DNA from: Vulcanimicrobiota bacterium | Lineage (GTDB): Bacteria; Vulcanimicrobiota; Xenobia; Xenobiales; JADMJV01 | Reading direction: 5' to 3' | DNA length: 64,000 nt | Assembly (NCBI GenBank): GCA_023447635.1 | Contig: JAEXNA010000034.1 | Location: 28,156-92,155 of the forward strand | Shown: piece after piece, positions 41,389-50,660 of the stretch | Layout of the letters: every line of letters starts with the position of its first letter | Numbering within the stretch: position 1 is the stretch's first letter | Notes under the pieces: generated by a model | What the model was told of the DNA's origin: nothing | The model's input: only the letters and a program-made list of their open reading frames with translations | Databases searched by the model: none | Translations under genes and position numbers: made by a program

Positions 41389-41651
41389 GAATGGCCTCCT
41401 GAACCTATGATACCCGCAAGGCTCCCGGCACAAATGAACATAATGAAAAACTTTTCTAAAGATTTTGCCTGACGATCGGGTCGCCCGCAAACGGTCTTGG
41501 AAGGGCCCGTCTCGCGCTCGGAGAACGCCCTGGAGAGTGAGGGCGTGACATCTCGGAGCGAAAGCCTGATGGATGACACCCCGATAAGGCGAAACCCCCT
41601 TGGGAGTTTTCCCTTAGATAGAGAAATTTCACCGCCGCGCGAGGATGTTCG

Positions 41652-42473
41652 ATGAGCAAAACCCATGAGATCTCCGGGGTCACCCTGCACCTGGGAGAGC
41701 CTGACCACCTGAAAGCCCGCTGGGTAGGGCAGGACGACCTGCTGACCCAGCTGATGGCTGCCTGGCTGGTCATCGATGAAGGCGACCTTCCGCTCAATCC
41801 CCGTCTGCTGGGCAAGCCCGGCGTGGGTAAGACGACTCTGGCCTATGCGGCAGCCAGGCGGCTGGACCAGGAGGTCTACATCATGCAGGCCACCATGGAC
41901 ACCCGCCCCGAGGATCTTATCGTGCTCCCGGTGGTCGGCGAAGACCAGCGTATCCGCTACGTCGCTTCCCCTCTGGTCACCGCCATGCTGCGGGGTGGCG
42001 TTCTGATCCTCGACGAAGGGAACCGCATGAGCGAGAAGTCCTGGGCCTCGCTGGCCCCGCTGCTGGACGCTCGACGCTACGTCGAGTCGCTGGTGGCCGG
42101 CGTCAAGATCGAAGCGCACCCCGATTTCCGCTTCGTGGCGACCATGAACGAGGATTCCAGCACTTACGAGCTGCCGGAGTATATCCACAGCCGTCTGCAG
42201 CCGCAGATCTTCGTCGATTTCCCGGCCCGCGATGAAGAGTTTCTGATCCTGCGGGAGAATCTGCCCCACCTGCAGGCCGGCATGCTGAACTACGTGGCCG
42301 ATTTCTTGCAGCGCGCGCACCGCGCGGACGAGCGCTATTCGGTGCGCGACGGGATCAACATCGCCCGTTACGCCGCGAAGCTCATGAAGTCTCTGCAGCT
42401 CGAAGAAGGGGACGCTTTGCGTCGCTCTATCGTTATGGTGCTGGGCGACGAAGCGATCCGTTACGCGGGTTAG
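41652..42473 (+). CDS. MoxR/AAA_5-type ATPase
   Basis: The protein has 273 residues. Walker A is LGKPGVGKTTLAYA (about 55), Walker B GVLILDEGNRMSEKSW, sensor 1 FRFVATMNEDSS, with an arginine finger candidate in YIHSRLQPQIFVDF. It lacks any other domain, as in MoxR proteins that remodel partner proteins. It is followed after 7 bases by a large TraB/ChaN-like protein, an arrangement like MoxR-linked gene pairs in proposed conflict and metal-insertion systems. No vWA partner is seen. Confidence 0.87.
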   Translation: MSKTHEISGVTLHLGEPDHLKARWVGQDDLLTQLMAAWLVIDEGDLPLNPRLLGKPGVGKTTLAYAAARRLDQEVYIMQATMDTRPEDLIVLPVVGEDQRIRYVASPLVTAMLRGGVLILDEGNRMSEKSWASLAPLLDARRYVESLVAGVKIEAHPDFRFVATMNEDSSTYELPEYIHSRLQPQIFVDFPARDEEFLILRENLPHLQAGMLNYVADFLQRAHRADERYSVRDGINIARYAAKLMKSLQLEEGDALRRSIVMVLGDEAIRYAG

Positions 42474-42480
42474 GAGCCTT

Positions 42481-44697
42481 ATGTCCGACGCTGACGCCCC
42501 GACCTGGATCCAGGCCGTCGACAATATCTCCCTGGCGCCGATCCTGCATGGCCGGATCGAGTTCAGCCGAGCTTTGCGTCAGGCGATTCGAGAGTTGGAC
42601 CCGGACCTCATAGCCATCGAGCTACCTCGGGGGATGGAAGAGCTGTTCCTGCGGGCCGTGGGACGTTTCCCCAACCTCTCCTATATCACCGCGTCCTCTC
42701 TCGAGCAGGCCGGGGGCGTCCCGCTCTGGCGCATCGAGCCGACCGACCCTTACTGCGAGGCGGTGCGCACGGCCGGGGAGCTGCAGATTCCGGTCCGTTT
42801 TGTCGACGACCTGGTCTCGGACTACCCGCTGGGGCGGGACTCGCTGCCCGACCCCTACACGATCACCGCGCTCGGTCCGGGCCGTTACTATCAAGCTTGT
42901 CGCGAGCTGCTGACCTCGGGGAGCCCCGTCGATGTCAGAGAGGCGCCCGACGGGCTCAGAGAGCGACGGATGGCAGCCCGCCTGCAACAGCTGTCGCGTC
43001 AGGGCAAAGTGCTCTTTATCGGCGGGATGAAGCACATCGCGCCCCTGCTCGAGCTTCTGGCCACGCCCCAGACGCCGGCTGACGATACGGTGGCGCTACC
43101 CAACCTCGGGATCTACCACCCTTCGGCCCGCACCGTGCGCACGCTGGCCGACGAGATGCCGTTCATGATGGCGCTCTACGAGCTGCAGCGCGGCGGTCCC
43201 GGTCCCGAGCGAGCCTGGGTGTCGCCCGCGCCGCCGCCGGAACCCGCCGCCGAGCCAGAATCGGAACCGACCCTGGACCGGAAATCGGTGTTCGGATCGC
43301 TAGAGCAGCTGTTGGGGATCCGGGTCGAGCCGGAAGTTCAACAGCAGATGACGGCCGATCAGATCAAGAGATTTCACGCCTATCTGAACTCCTTGAACCC
43401 CGAGACATGGACGCCACCCTCCTTCGATGAAGAGGGGGCCGAGCAGCCGGCACCGCCGACCCCACAGCGGGAAGGGTTCTTTACCTACAAAGATTCGCAT
43501 CACCGCCGGGAACAGCTTCTGACGGAGTACCAGCGCTTGAACGGCGAGTGCCGCACCGGCGAGGGGATGCTGGACCGCCAGTTGGTCTACCGCGAGCTCC
43601 TCAAGCTGAGCGGTCGATTTTATGAAGAGAACACCGGAGAACAGTTCAAGGCCTGGCAGCACGATAACCTGAACAAGTTTGCCCGCCGCTACGCCCATCT
43701 GCAGGGTCGGCTGCTGCCCGGCATGCTGCCGATGATCTTTGCTGCCAGGGCCTGCGTGGATCATAACTTTGCCCACGAGTTCTGGGACCTTGCGACCTTC
43801 TATCCCTGGCAGGACGACGGTCCCGTCGATGCCCCGCTGTTTGACTTTGACGGCGACAACCTCGAAATCGACGGCATGCGGCTGAAGCGGTTCGAACTCA
43901 ACCGAACTTTCCCGCGCTTGCGGCAAAAGCTGGTGAAGGTCCCGGGTCCTACGCGTGAGGCGCCCACCGACGATCCCAACGACTGGTCAGGCGCTTTCGA
44001 GAGCGGTCGTATCTGCAGCTATCCTCCGGAAGACATCGTGATCGAAGACTACGGGCGCTATTTGCAGAAGAAGGCGATCAAGGTGCAGTCCGAGGCGCAC
44101 TCGCGCACCGAGCCGTTCACCACCTCGCTGCTGGACGGGATCGATATGCGCACCACCTTACGCAACTGGGCCGATGGCCAGAGGCTGTTCGTCCGTGAAG
44201 AGCGCAAGATCGATGGCGGTACCGGCTCGGTCGTGCTCATCTTCGATAAAGATGACGCCGGTAAGAACGACTACCCCTGGTGCATCACCTGGCACGGAGA
44301 GCATGACCAGGAGTCGGATATGGCGTTCTACGCCACCGACCGTCGGCGCAAGATCGTAGGGCCGGGCATCGCTCGCTGCGAGTACGGTGGGTTGATGCTA
44401 AGCTATCCGCCCCGGCGTTTGTCATCGGTGTGGGGCGACCCTCACTACCGGGCGGCGAAAACCAAGGCCGAGGTCCTGCTGTTCGCCGCCATCGAGTACT
44501 GCGAGGACAAGCACGTTCTGTACGTGGCGGCGGAAGCGCCCCGCTCGTATTTCTTCTCGCTGGCTCAGAGGCTGGGCAAGAAATTGATCTACTTACCGAT
44601 CGGTACGCTCTCGCCCACCTCGCTCGAACGGATCCGGGTGTTCCATGTTCTGGCCGGGCACCGTTATCGCGACCTGGCGAAGAACTACATCTGGTAG
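42481..44697 (+). CDS. Large protein with TraB/ChaN/EreA-like N-terminal domain, partner of the AAA ATPase
   Basis: The protein has 738 residues and no signal or membrane segment. Residues about 10-240 resemble the TraB/ChaN/EreA-like fold (also DUF5682): HGRIEFSRALRQAIRELDPDLIAIELPRGMEE, an FVDD segment and VLFIGGMKHIAPLLELL. A Pro/Glu linker (about 243-270) follows. Residues 330-738 are a novel region with FDFDGDNLEIDGMRLKRFE, FDKDDAGKNDYPWCITWHGEH and a C-terminal HVLYVAAEAPRSYFFSLAQRLGKKLIYLP, which I do not recognise. It is translated with the AAA gene. Its 3' end overlaps the convergent gene by 13 bp. Confidence 0.75.
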   Translation: MSDADAPTWIQAVDNISLAPILHGRIEFSRALRQAIRELDPDLIAIELPRGMEELFLRAVGRFPNLSYITASSLEQAGGVPLWRIEPTDPYCEAVRTAGELQIPVRFVDDLVSDYPLGRDSLPDPYTITALGPGRYYQACRELLTSGSPVDVREAPDGLRERRMAARLQQLSRQGKVLFIGGMKHIAPLLELLATPQTPADDTVALPNLGIYHPSARTVRTLADEMPFMMALYELQRGGPGPERAWVSPAPPPEPAAEPESEPTLDRKSVFGSLEQLLGIRVEPEVQQQMTADQIKRFHAYLNSLNPETWTPPSFDEEGAEQPAPPTPQREGFFTYKDSHHRREQLLTEYQRLNGECRTGEGMLDRQLVYRELLKLSGRFYEENTGEQFKAWQHDNLNKFARRYAHLQGRLLPGMLPMIFAARACVDHNFAHEFWDLATFYPWQDDGPVDAPLFDFDGDNLEIDGMRLKRFELNRTFPRLRQKLVKVPGPTREAPTDDPNDWSGAFESGRICSYPPEDIVIEDYGRYLQKKAIKVQSEAHSRTEPFTTSLLDGIDMRTTLRNWADGQRLFVREERKIDGGTGSVVLIFDKDDAGKNDYPWCITWHGEHDQESDMAFYATDRRRKIVGPGIARCEYGGLMLSYPPRRLSSVWGDPHYRAAKTKAEVLLFAAIEYCEDKHVLYVAAEAPRSYFFSLAQRLGKKLIYLPIGTLSPTSLERIRVFHVLAGHRYRDLAKNYIW

Positions 44698-46607
44698 CGC
44701 TGTCTAGCCTGGTCCCAATCCTCTACCCAGAGACTTTGCAGACGGAGCACGACGGTCGGCTGAGTCCGCAGTTCAGCAAGCAGGGCGGTGAAGCCGACGC
44801 GCTCGACTCTGGCCGTCAGAGTCAGGTCGCTGGTCCCGCTGCGTAAGACGGAGTAAGCGGCTTCGATGGGGTTGCAGTACAGGCGGCCGAAACGGTCGGC
44901 CTCGAATTCGGCTCGAGGGCACCAGCAGCGATTGACCAGCATGTCGCCCAATAACGCGTAGATGGGATCCTCGGTTTGCCAGTACAGTTCTTCAAGCCCG
45001 ACCTGCAGTTCGACGGGGTCGAGTGGGCCGTCGAGCGGGAGCGAACGCACCTGGTGGCCCTGTCGTTCGGCGTAAGCGATCGTCTGTGCCAGCGCCTGGG
45101 CTAACGATTGGCCTAGACGATGGCCGCGCGGTTCGAGCAGATCGAGCCCGGTGGCGTGACGGTAGAGAGCTCGAGCCAGGAGGAAGCGGGTTTCCCCACG
45201 GGGGCCGGCCAGAACCTCGGGGTTGACGAGAATCTGCCACGGCTTCCCCGGCCGAGAGACGACCTTGACCTGGTCGATGTTCGAGAGCACTCGGATCGGA
45301 CCGGGAGGAGCGATCTCCAATCTGGCGGCAACCTGCATCACGTGGTCCCAGAGCTCGCCTTCTAGCAGCACCGGGGACCCTTCGGTCAACGGCGCCAAGG
45401 CTTCTCCACGGCTCATAAGGCATCGGTTCCACAGAGCGACTTCTTGTCGACCGCGCTCGACCCGGCCTCGGACCTGACCGGTCTGCCAGTCGTCGGCCCG
45501 GCTCAACTCGGGTAGCACGGCCAGGGTCGCTTCGGCCCGGGTCCGGGAGAACCGCAAGAGAGCAAAGAGCAGGCGGCAGAACGGTCGAAGCCCCGGCTCG
45601 TGCTGCCACAGTTGACGAAAGGTCGAAGTCCAGTTGTCGACCACCGGTCGATGGCGCATGAGATGGCTCAGGCAGATGGGCCAACGGGGATCGCTGGGCG
45701 GCAACTGAGCGAGGACGATCTCTTCGACTCCGCCCGGTCGGCAGCAGGTCCCCACCGCCGAGACGGCGCTCAAGGCGTAGTGCAGCGCCTGTTGCTCAGA
45801 GTGGAAAGGCAGACGGGCGATGTCCGCTAGCAGCTGTTTTTTTTTGCTCCCCGTAGGGCCTTCCAGCATGCTCTCGCGATAGACATCGCCCAGACGCTTT
45901 CCCAGCGATCCCCCCAGGCCCGACGGCGGGGTCGTGGAGGACAGGATACGCCCATGGCGATAAGCCTCGCTCCAGTTGCGGGCCCGGCAGGACGATTCGA
46001 ACAAGAACTCTCGCCGAAGGCGGGCGCGTTCTTCGCCGCTCTTGCTTTGGGAAGGCGGGCTTGTCGAGGGACGATGGGGTCCTCCGAGCACCGTCGGGAG
46101 CAAGTTCGCTCCCTGGCCCGTCTGGATAATCCCCAACAAGGTGAACCGCTGCCCCCGTTCGTCGCCCTTGATTTCGGTGCCGTTCATGGCGAAGTAGTCT
46201 GCCTCAAAGGCCCGAACCAGGGCTTGCAGCGGCTGGCTGCTTCCTCGCGGGGCAGCCAGTCGAGCCGCCGCGGAAAAGAGCGGGAGCAAGGCGCAGCGCA
46301 GCCGGGTTGGGTCGACCTCCATGGGCGAAAGCTGATATCGATTCCAGGTCTGCAACACCAGGTTGCTACCGGCCGGGCCAAGCAGTAGTCCCAGCTCGTC
46401 ACGAAGGTGATGAAAAGCCGTACGTCGTCCCTCGGGGGTAGGCCGGGTGGGCAACGATTCCGCCCGCGGACCCTGAGACAGCTCTCCGGGGTCTTTGTTG
46501 AAAGGTCGGGGTCCCTGATAGGGACCGAGAAACTGACTGAGCCGCTGGATCTCTTCGCTCTGCGCGACGGCGGCTTTAGCTATATTGGAAGTTTCGGAGG
46601 TCACCAT
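44685..46607 (-). CDS. Hypothetical 640-residue protein with degenerate M48-like end
   Basis: The protein has 640 residues and no membrane segment. The middle is helical and TPR-like (AYRHGRILSS, LPFHSEQQALHYALSAV). Near residues 470-600, RFLLARALYRHATGLDLL and CPRAEFEADRFGRLYCNPIEAAYSVLR follow the order of an M48 peptidase's HExxH helix and ExxxD helix, but HExxH is missing (LYRHATG), so catalysis is unlikely. Similarity is by eye. Convergent with the TraB-like gene and divergent from the gene at 46747. Confidence 0.6.
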   Translation of the reverse strand: MVTSETSNIAKAAVAQSEEIQRLSQFLGPYQGPRPFNKDPGELSQGPRAESLPTRPTPEGRRTAFHHLRDELGLLLGPAGSNLVLQTWNRYQLSPMEVDPTRLRCALLPLFSAAARLAAPRGSSQPLQALVRAFEADYFAMNGTEIKGDERGQRFTLLGIIQTGQGANLLPTVLGGPHRPSTSPPSQSKSGEERARLRREFLFESSCRARNWSEAYRHGRILSSTTPPSGLGGSLGKRLGDVYRESMLEGPTGSKKKQLLADIARLPFHSEQQALHYALSAVSAVGTCCRPGGVEEIVLAQLPPSDPRWPICLSHLMRHRPVVDNWTSTFRQLWQHEPGLRPFCRLLFALLRFSRTRAEATLAVLPELSRADDWQTGQVRGRVERGRQEVALWNRCLMSRGEALAPLTEGSPVLLEGELWDHVMQVAARLEIAPPGPIRVLSNIDQVKVVSRPGKPWQILVNPEVLAGPRGETRFLLARALYRHATGLDLLEPRGHRLGQSLAQALAQTIAYAERQGHQVRSLPLDGPLDPVELQVGLEELYWQTEDPIYALLGDMLVNRCWCPRAEFEADRFGRLYCNPIEAAYSVLRSGTSDLTLTARVERVGFTALLAELRTQPTVVLRLQSLWVEDWDQARQRYQM

Positions 46608-46746
46608 TTCGCCCTTTCGGTGACACCCCAGACACGCGCCTTATCCCATCCGATTATTACCGTGTTGGCATGGTTCGGTTCTGTGAACTCGTTCACAAAA
46701 GCCGAGCCGGGGAAGGCTCGAGGGCCGGGGGGGAGAAGCCGCGAGG

Positions 46747-47208
46747 ATGAGTGGATACCTCTTGCTGCCCGAGGTGGTGGCGGCGACCCTGAGAGCCCGC
46801 CGGCGAGCCGGCCACTCCCACGCCCTGTGGGAGAGAGAGGACGAGATCGGGGTCGGAGATCCCCAGCGTCCGCTTTTTTCCTTGAGAGGCGACCGCCTGA
46901 GTACGCCCTTTGGCGAGGCCACGGTCGCCTCGGCCGAGAGCGCCGCAGCGGACCCGCTGTGGGAGAGCCAGGACGGCATTTGTGCGCACATGGAGGCTGA
47001 CCACGCCGACACTTTCGAGGTCTTTCTGAACCTGCTCGACCAGAACGGACCGGCTATGGGCATGCCCTGGGTCGAAGAGCGTGGCTTCTTCCTGGCCCGT
47101 CAGAACGACTACGTTTTCCTACCGTTTCCTACTCCTTGCCCGGACGCCAACAGCGTGCGGGCCACCCTGATCAAGCTGCTGAGAAAGGCCCGCGAAAGCC
47201 ATGGATGA
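46747..47208 (+). CDS. Hypothetical protein with DUF2470/HugZ-like segment
   Basis: The protein has 153 residues. ICAHMEADHADTFEVFLNLL matches the H-x-N/A-DHxDxL helix found in DUF2470 and at the end of HugZ-type heme oxygenases. The split-barrel that normally precedes it in HugZ is absent. The region before it (GDPQRPLFSLRGDRLSTPFGEATVASAES) is not recognised. It overlaps the ppc gene by 8 bases and is thus co-expressed. Confidence 0.55.
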   Translation: MSGYLLLPEVVAATLRARRRAGHSHALWEREDEIGVGDPQRPLFSLRGDRLSTPFGEATVASAESAAADPLWESQDGICAHMEADHADTFEVFLNLLDQNGPAMGMPWVEERGFFLARQNDYVFLPFPTPCPDANSVRATLIKLLRKARESHG

Positions 47209-49861
47209 TACCGAGTTACGTTCGGAAGTTCGCTACCTGGGAGAGATCCTCGGAGAGGTGATTCAGACCAAAGAGGGGCCTGAGATGCTCCTTTTCGAGG
47301 AGCGAATCCGCCAGCTTTCCAAAGAGCGCCGGCAGGGCCGTAAAGGGGCCGAAGAGGAGCTGAAGGCTGAACTCGAGCGCTGTTCGGAACCGGCCCTCTT
47401 CGCGCTTTGTCGCGCTTTTTCGATCTTTTTCGACCTGGCCAATCTGGCCGAAGATCGGCACCGCGTCCGGGTTCTTCGCGAGCGCGAGCGAGAGCAGGAG
47501 CCGGCTCCTCGTCGAGAGTCGATCCGAGCCGCGGTCATGGCGCTCAAGGCGCACGGACTGGGCCCCGAGCAGATGGCCGAGATTCTCCGAGGCAGCACCA
47601 TCGAGCCGGTCTTCACCGCTCATCCCACCGAGGCCAAGCGGCGCGCCGTGCGGTCAAAGCTTCGCCGCATCCGAAGCCTGCTGGAAGAGCGCCAGCGGGG
47701 CGACCTGCTGCAGCGAGAGAAGGAGCGACTGCGGCGCGACATCACCAGCGAACTGCTGGCCCTCTGGGAGACCGACCTTCTGCGTGGCAAACGGCCCACG
47801 GTGATGGAAGAGATGGAGCGCTCGCTGTTCGTGCTCGACAGTCTCTGGCAGGTGGTTCCGCTGCTGGCCGAAGACCTGAAGCTGGCCCTGGCGGAATCCT
47901 ACCCTGAACTGGGCGAGGAGACTCCAACCCTGTTCTCCTTTGGAACCTGGATCGGGGGGGACCGCGACGGTAACCCGTTCGTCACCCCGGCGGTGACGGC
48001 CGCAACGCTGGACCGCCTGCGCACTTTCACCGTCGAGAAGCACCGCCAGCACGCTCGCGAACTGCTGGACCGCCTGACTCAGACCTCGTTGCTCGTCACC
48101 TTCGACCAGGCGCTCACCAAGCGGCTGGCGCACTTTGCCGAAGAGTTCCCCGCCCTGGCTCATAAGCTGGAGGCGGTTCCCGAGAATGAAGTCTACCGCC
48201 GGTTCCTCACCGTGCTCGACTGGCGCCTCGAGCAGACCGCCCTCGGCGGGGTGGCCGCTTATCGAGGAAGCCAGGGCCTGGTTCGGGACCTGACCCTGCT
48301 GGAGGCCAGCCTGGCTTCGCACCGCCCCGATCCGGCGTCGGCTGTGGTGCCTCCCCTGCGAGCCTGGAAGGCCTGTGCCGAGGCTTTCGGCTTCTGCACC
48401 GCTCGACTGGACATTCGCGAGAACGCCAAAGTCTATCGCGCCGTGGTGGCTGAACTGATGGCTCACCTGGGGCTACACGCCGACTTCGAAGCGGCCACCG
48501 AGGCTGACCGGGTGCGCTTGCTTGGTCAAGTGCTGGAGACCCCGCTCGAGCTTCCAACCTCGGGCCTGTCCGAGGCAGCCCAGACGGTGATCGAACTGTT
48601 CGGGGTGTTGGACCGCTTCTGCTTGAAAACTCAAGGCGAAGGGCTGGGCGCGCACGTCGTCTCGATGACCGAGCGGGCTTCGGATATCCTGGGCTTGCTC
48701 TGGCTACGTCGCACCTACTGCCCTGACTGTCAGCAGCCGCTGGCACCGCTCTTGGAAACGGTCGACGACTTGAAGAACGGCCCGGAGATTCTGGAGGCGC
48801 TGTTCTCCCACCCGGTCTACCGTAGCACTTTAGAAGGTCGTCAGATGGTGATGATCGGCTACTCCGACAGTACCAAAGACGGCGGCTATCTATCGGCCAA
48901 CTGGAACCTCTACCAGGCTCAGCGCCGGCTGGCCGAAGTCGGCGACCGTCACGGCGTCGGACTCCTCTTTTTCCACGGTCGCGGCGGCTCGCTAGGCCGT
49001 GGCGGCGGGCCGGCCGCCCGCTCGATCCTGTCCTTGCCGGTCAAGGTCGCCCGAGCCGGTTTGCGCGTGACCGAACAGGGCGAAGTGCTGGCCGAGCGCT
49101 ATGACGATCCCGCCGTAGCCTACCGCCATCTCGAGCAGCTGCTGTGGGGTCAGCTGACCATCCACGAGCCTCGCCACGCCGAAAACGAACCGCTGGCCGA
49201 CAAATGGACCGAGGCCATGGACAGCATGTCGGAAAGGGCTCTGAGCACCTACCGAGAGTTGCTGGCGGAGCCCGGTTTCCTGAAGTTCTTCCGCGAGATC
49301 ACCCCCATCTCCGAGATCGAGCAGCTGCAGATCGGCTCTCGCCCGGCTCGCCGCGATCAGGAGCCGTCGCTGGAGAACCTGCGCGCCATCCCCTGGTCGT
49401 TCGCCTGGACCCAGGCGAGAATCTTGCTGCCCGCCTGGTACGGGCTGGGCACGGCTTTTGCCGAACACGACCTCGAAGAGCTGCGCGAGATGTATCGGGA
49501 GTGGAGCTCGTTCCAGGCTATGGTCAGCAACGCCACCCTGGCTTTGACCAAAGCCGATATGGGGATCGCCGAGGCTTATGCGGCTCGACAGCGAACTGTT
49601 CCGGAGGTGTGGTCCGTGTGGGAAAACATCCAGGCCGAGCACGCTCGTTCGGTCGAATGGATCCTGGCGGTCACGGGAGAACGGGAGCTGCTGGATTCCG
49701 TGCCCTGGTTGGCGGCTTCGCTGACCCGGCGGAACCCCTATGTCGACCCGTTGAACCTGATCCAGCTGCGCGCCTTCGAGGGCGAGGGGCTGGAGAACGC
49801 GCCGATCTTGATGCGGCTGGCTATCAAAGGCGTAGCTGCGGGACTGAGGACGACCGGATGA
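47201..49861 (+). CDS. ppc: Phosphoenolpyruvate carboxylase
   Basis: The protein has 886 residues. Catalytic motifs are VFTAHPTEAKRR (His near 138), IGGDRDGNPFVTP, YSDSTKDGGYLSANW, FFHGRGGSLGRGGGP and, near the end, LTKADMGIAEAY. It carboxylates PEP to oxaloacetate with bicarbonate, refilling the citric acid cycle. The C-terminus ends LRTTG, not the usual QNTG. The final residues differ from the family consensus, so allosteric behaviour is uncertain. The stop overlaps the next start as ATGA. Confidence 0.97.
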   Translation: MDDTELRSEVRYLGEILGEVIQTKEGPEMLLFEERIRQLSKERRQGRKGAEEELKAELERCSEPALFALCRAFSIFFDLANLAEDRHRVRVLREREREQEPAPRRESIRAAVMALKAHGLGPEQMAEILRGSTIEPVFTAHPTEAKRRAVRSKLRRIRSLLEERQRGDLLQREKERLRRDITSELLALWETDLLRGKRPTVMEEMERSLFVLDSLWQVVPLLAEDLKLALAESYPELGEETPTLFSFGTWIGGDRDGNPFVTPAVTAATLDRLRTFTVEKHRQHARELLDRLTQTSLLVTFDQALTKRLAHFAEEFPALAHKLEAVPENEVYRRFLTVLDWRLEQTALGGVAAYRGSQGLVRDLTLLEASLASHRPDPASAVVPPLRAWKACAEAFGFCTARLDIRENAKVYRAVVAELMAHLGLHADFEAATEADRVRLLGQVLETPLELPTSGLSEAAQTVIELFGVLDRFCLKTQGEGLGAHVVSMTERASDILGLLWLRRTYCPDCQQPLAPLLETVDDLKNGPEILEALFSHPVYRSTLEGRQMVMIGYSDSTKDGGYLSANWNLYQAQRRLAEVGDRHGVGLLFFHGRGGSLGRGGGPAARSILSLPVKVARAGLRVTEQGEVLAERYDDPAVAYRHLEQLLWGQLTIHEPRHAENEPLADKWTEAMDSMSERALSTYRELLAEPGFLKFFREITPISEIEQLQIGSRPARRDQEPSLENLRAIPWSFAWTQARILLPAWYGLGTAFAEHDLEELREMYREWSSFQAMVSNATLALTKADMGIAEAYAARQRTVPEVWSVWENIQAEHARSVEWILAVTGERELLDSVPWLAASLTRRNPYVDPLNLIQLRAFEGEGLENAPILMRLAIKGVAAGLRTTG

Positions 49862-50571
49862 TCGGAACCGAGCTGCAGAGAAGCTTCTTTCCTACCTTTC
49901 TGCTTCTGCTGGTGATGGACTACCTGACCCAGTGGGTGAACACGGCAGGGCTAGCCGAGCTGCAGCCCCTGGTCAGCCTGTGGACCGGGCCGATCGACGA
50001 CATCTTCTACGGCATCGCGGGCGTCCAGGCGCTGTACTACCTGATCGATCCGTTCGGCGAAACCCGAGACGACGGCCCCATGACCTGGACCGGGAACGTC
50101 AAGCGGATCGCCTCGCTGCTGTCCGAGCAGCCCTATCGGCGTGCCTATCTGCCGCAGATGTTTTTCACCGGTAGTCTGCGCGCTTCGGCGGCTCTGGCTC
50201 AGGCGGTGCTGCTGGCGGTGGTGGCCCACGGAATGGCCTCGACCACCGGGTTCGCTACCCTGCTGGTAGTCGTTCAGCGCCACCTGAGCTTCTTGCTGCC
50301 CGTCGCCGCGATCGGCGGCGCGCTCCTGATCTGGGCGCTGCCGATGCGCAGCCAGCGTGTCTGGCGTCTGGCCCTGGCGGTGGGAGCGGCGGCGCTGGCC
50401 GTTTCGGTGGCCTACGACGGGCGCTGGGCTAATCACGCTCACCACCTGCTGGCGGCGCTTTCCAACCCTCAGGCGTGGGGCGCTGCGATCTGCTGGATCG
50501 CGACGCTGGCTAGCTTCCCCTCGACCACGCTCCGGCTGGACCCGCTCGATACAGACACCGTCCCCGCCTGA
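49858..50571 (+). CDS. Multipass membrane protein, unknown
   Basis: The protein has 237 residues from the ATG overlapping the ppc stop. About five or six hydrophobic segments (SFFPTFLLLLVMDYL, ALAQAVLLAVVAHGMA, FLLPVAAIGGALLIWALP, LALAVGAAALAVSVAY) are joined by short loops. No transporter signature is recognised. The tight link with ppc might hint at bicarbonate or C4-acid handling, but this is only inference. Confidence 0.7.
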   Translation: MIGTELQRSFFPTFLLLLVMDYLTQWVNTAGLAELQPLVSLWTGPIDDIFYGIAGVQALYYLIDPFGETRDDGPMTWTGNVKRIASLLSEQPYRRAYLPQMFFTGSLRASAALAQAVLLAVVAHGMASTTGFATLLVVVQRHLSFLLPVAAIGGALLIWALPMRSQRVWRLALAVGAAALAVSVAYDGRWANHAHHLLAALSNPQAWGAAICWIATLASFPSTTLRLDPLDTDTVPA

Positions 50572-50660
50572 GCCGCGACGCGTTGATGACGGCCGGTCGT
50601 GGAGCAGGGTGGCCGGTGCCTGAGCAGGGAGCGCTCGAGAAAGGCCAAAAGGCGCCCCCC

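Noticed and set aside
44430..44445. A second WGDPH string in the TraB-like protein (SSVWGDPHYRAAK) as another self-cleavage site
   Set aside because: It lacks the surrounding DUF1521/VWD beta pattern, so it is probably chance.
42481..44697. vWA domain in the partner of the AAA ATPase
   Set aside because: No DxSxS MIDAS motif could be found. VLIFDKDDAGK does not fit.
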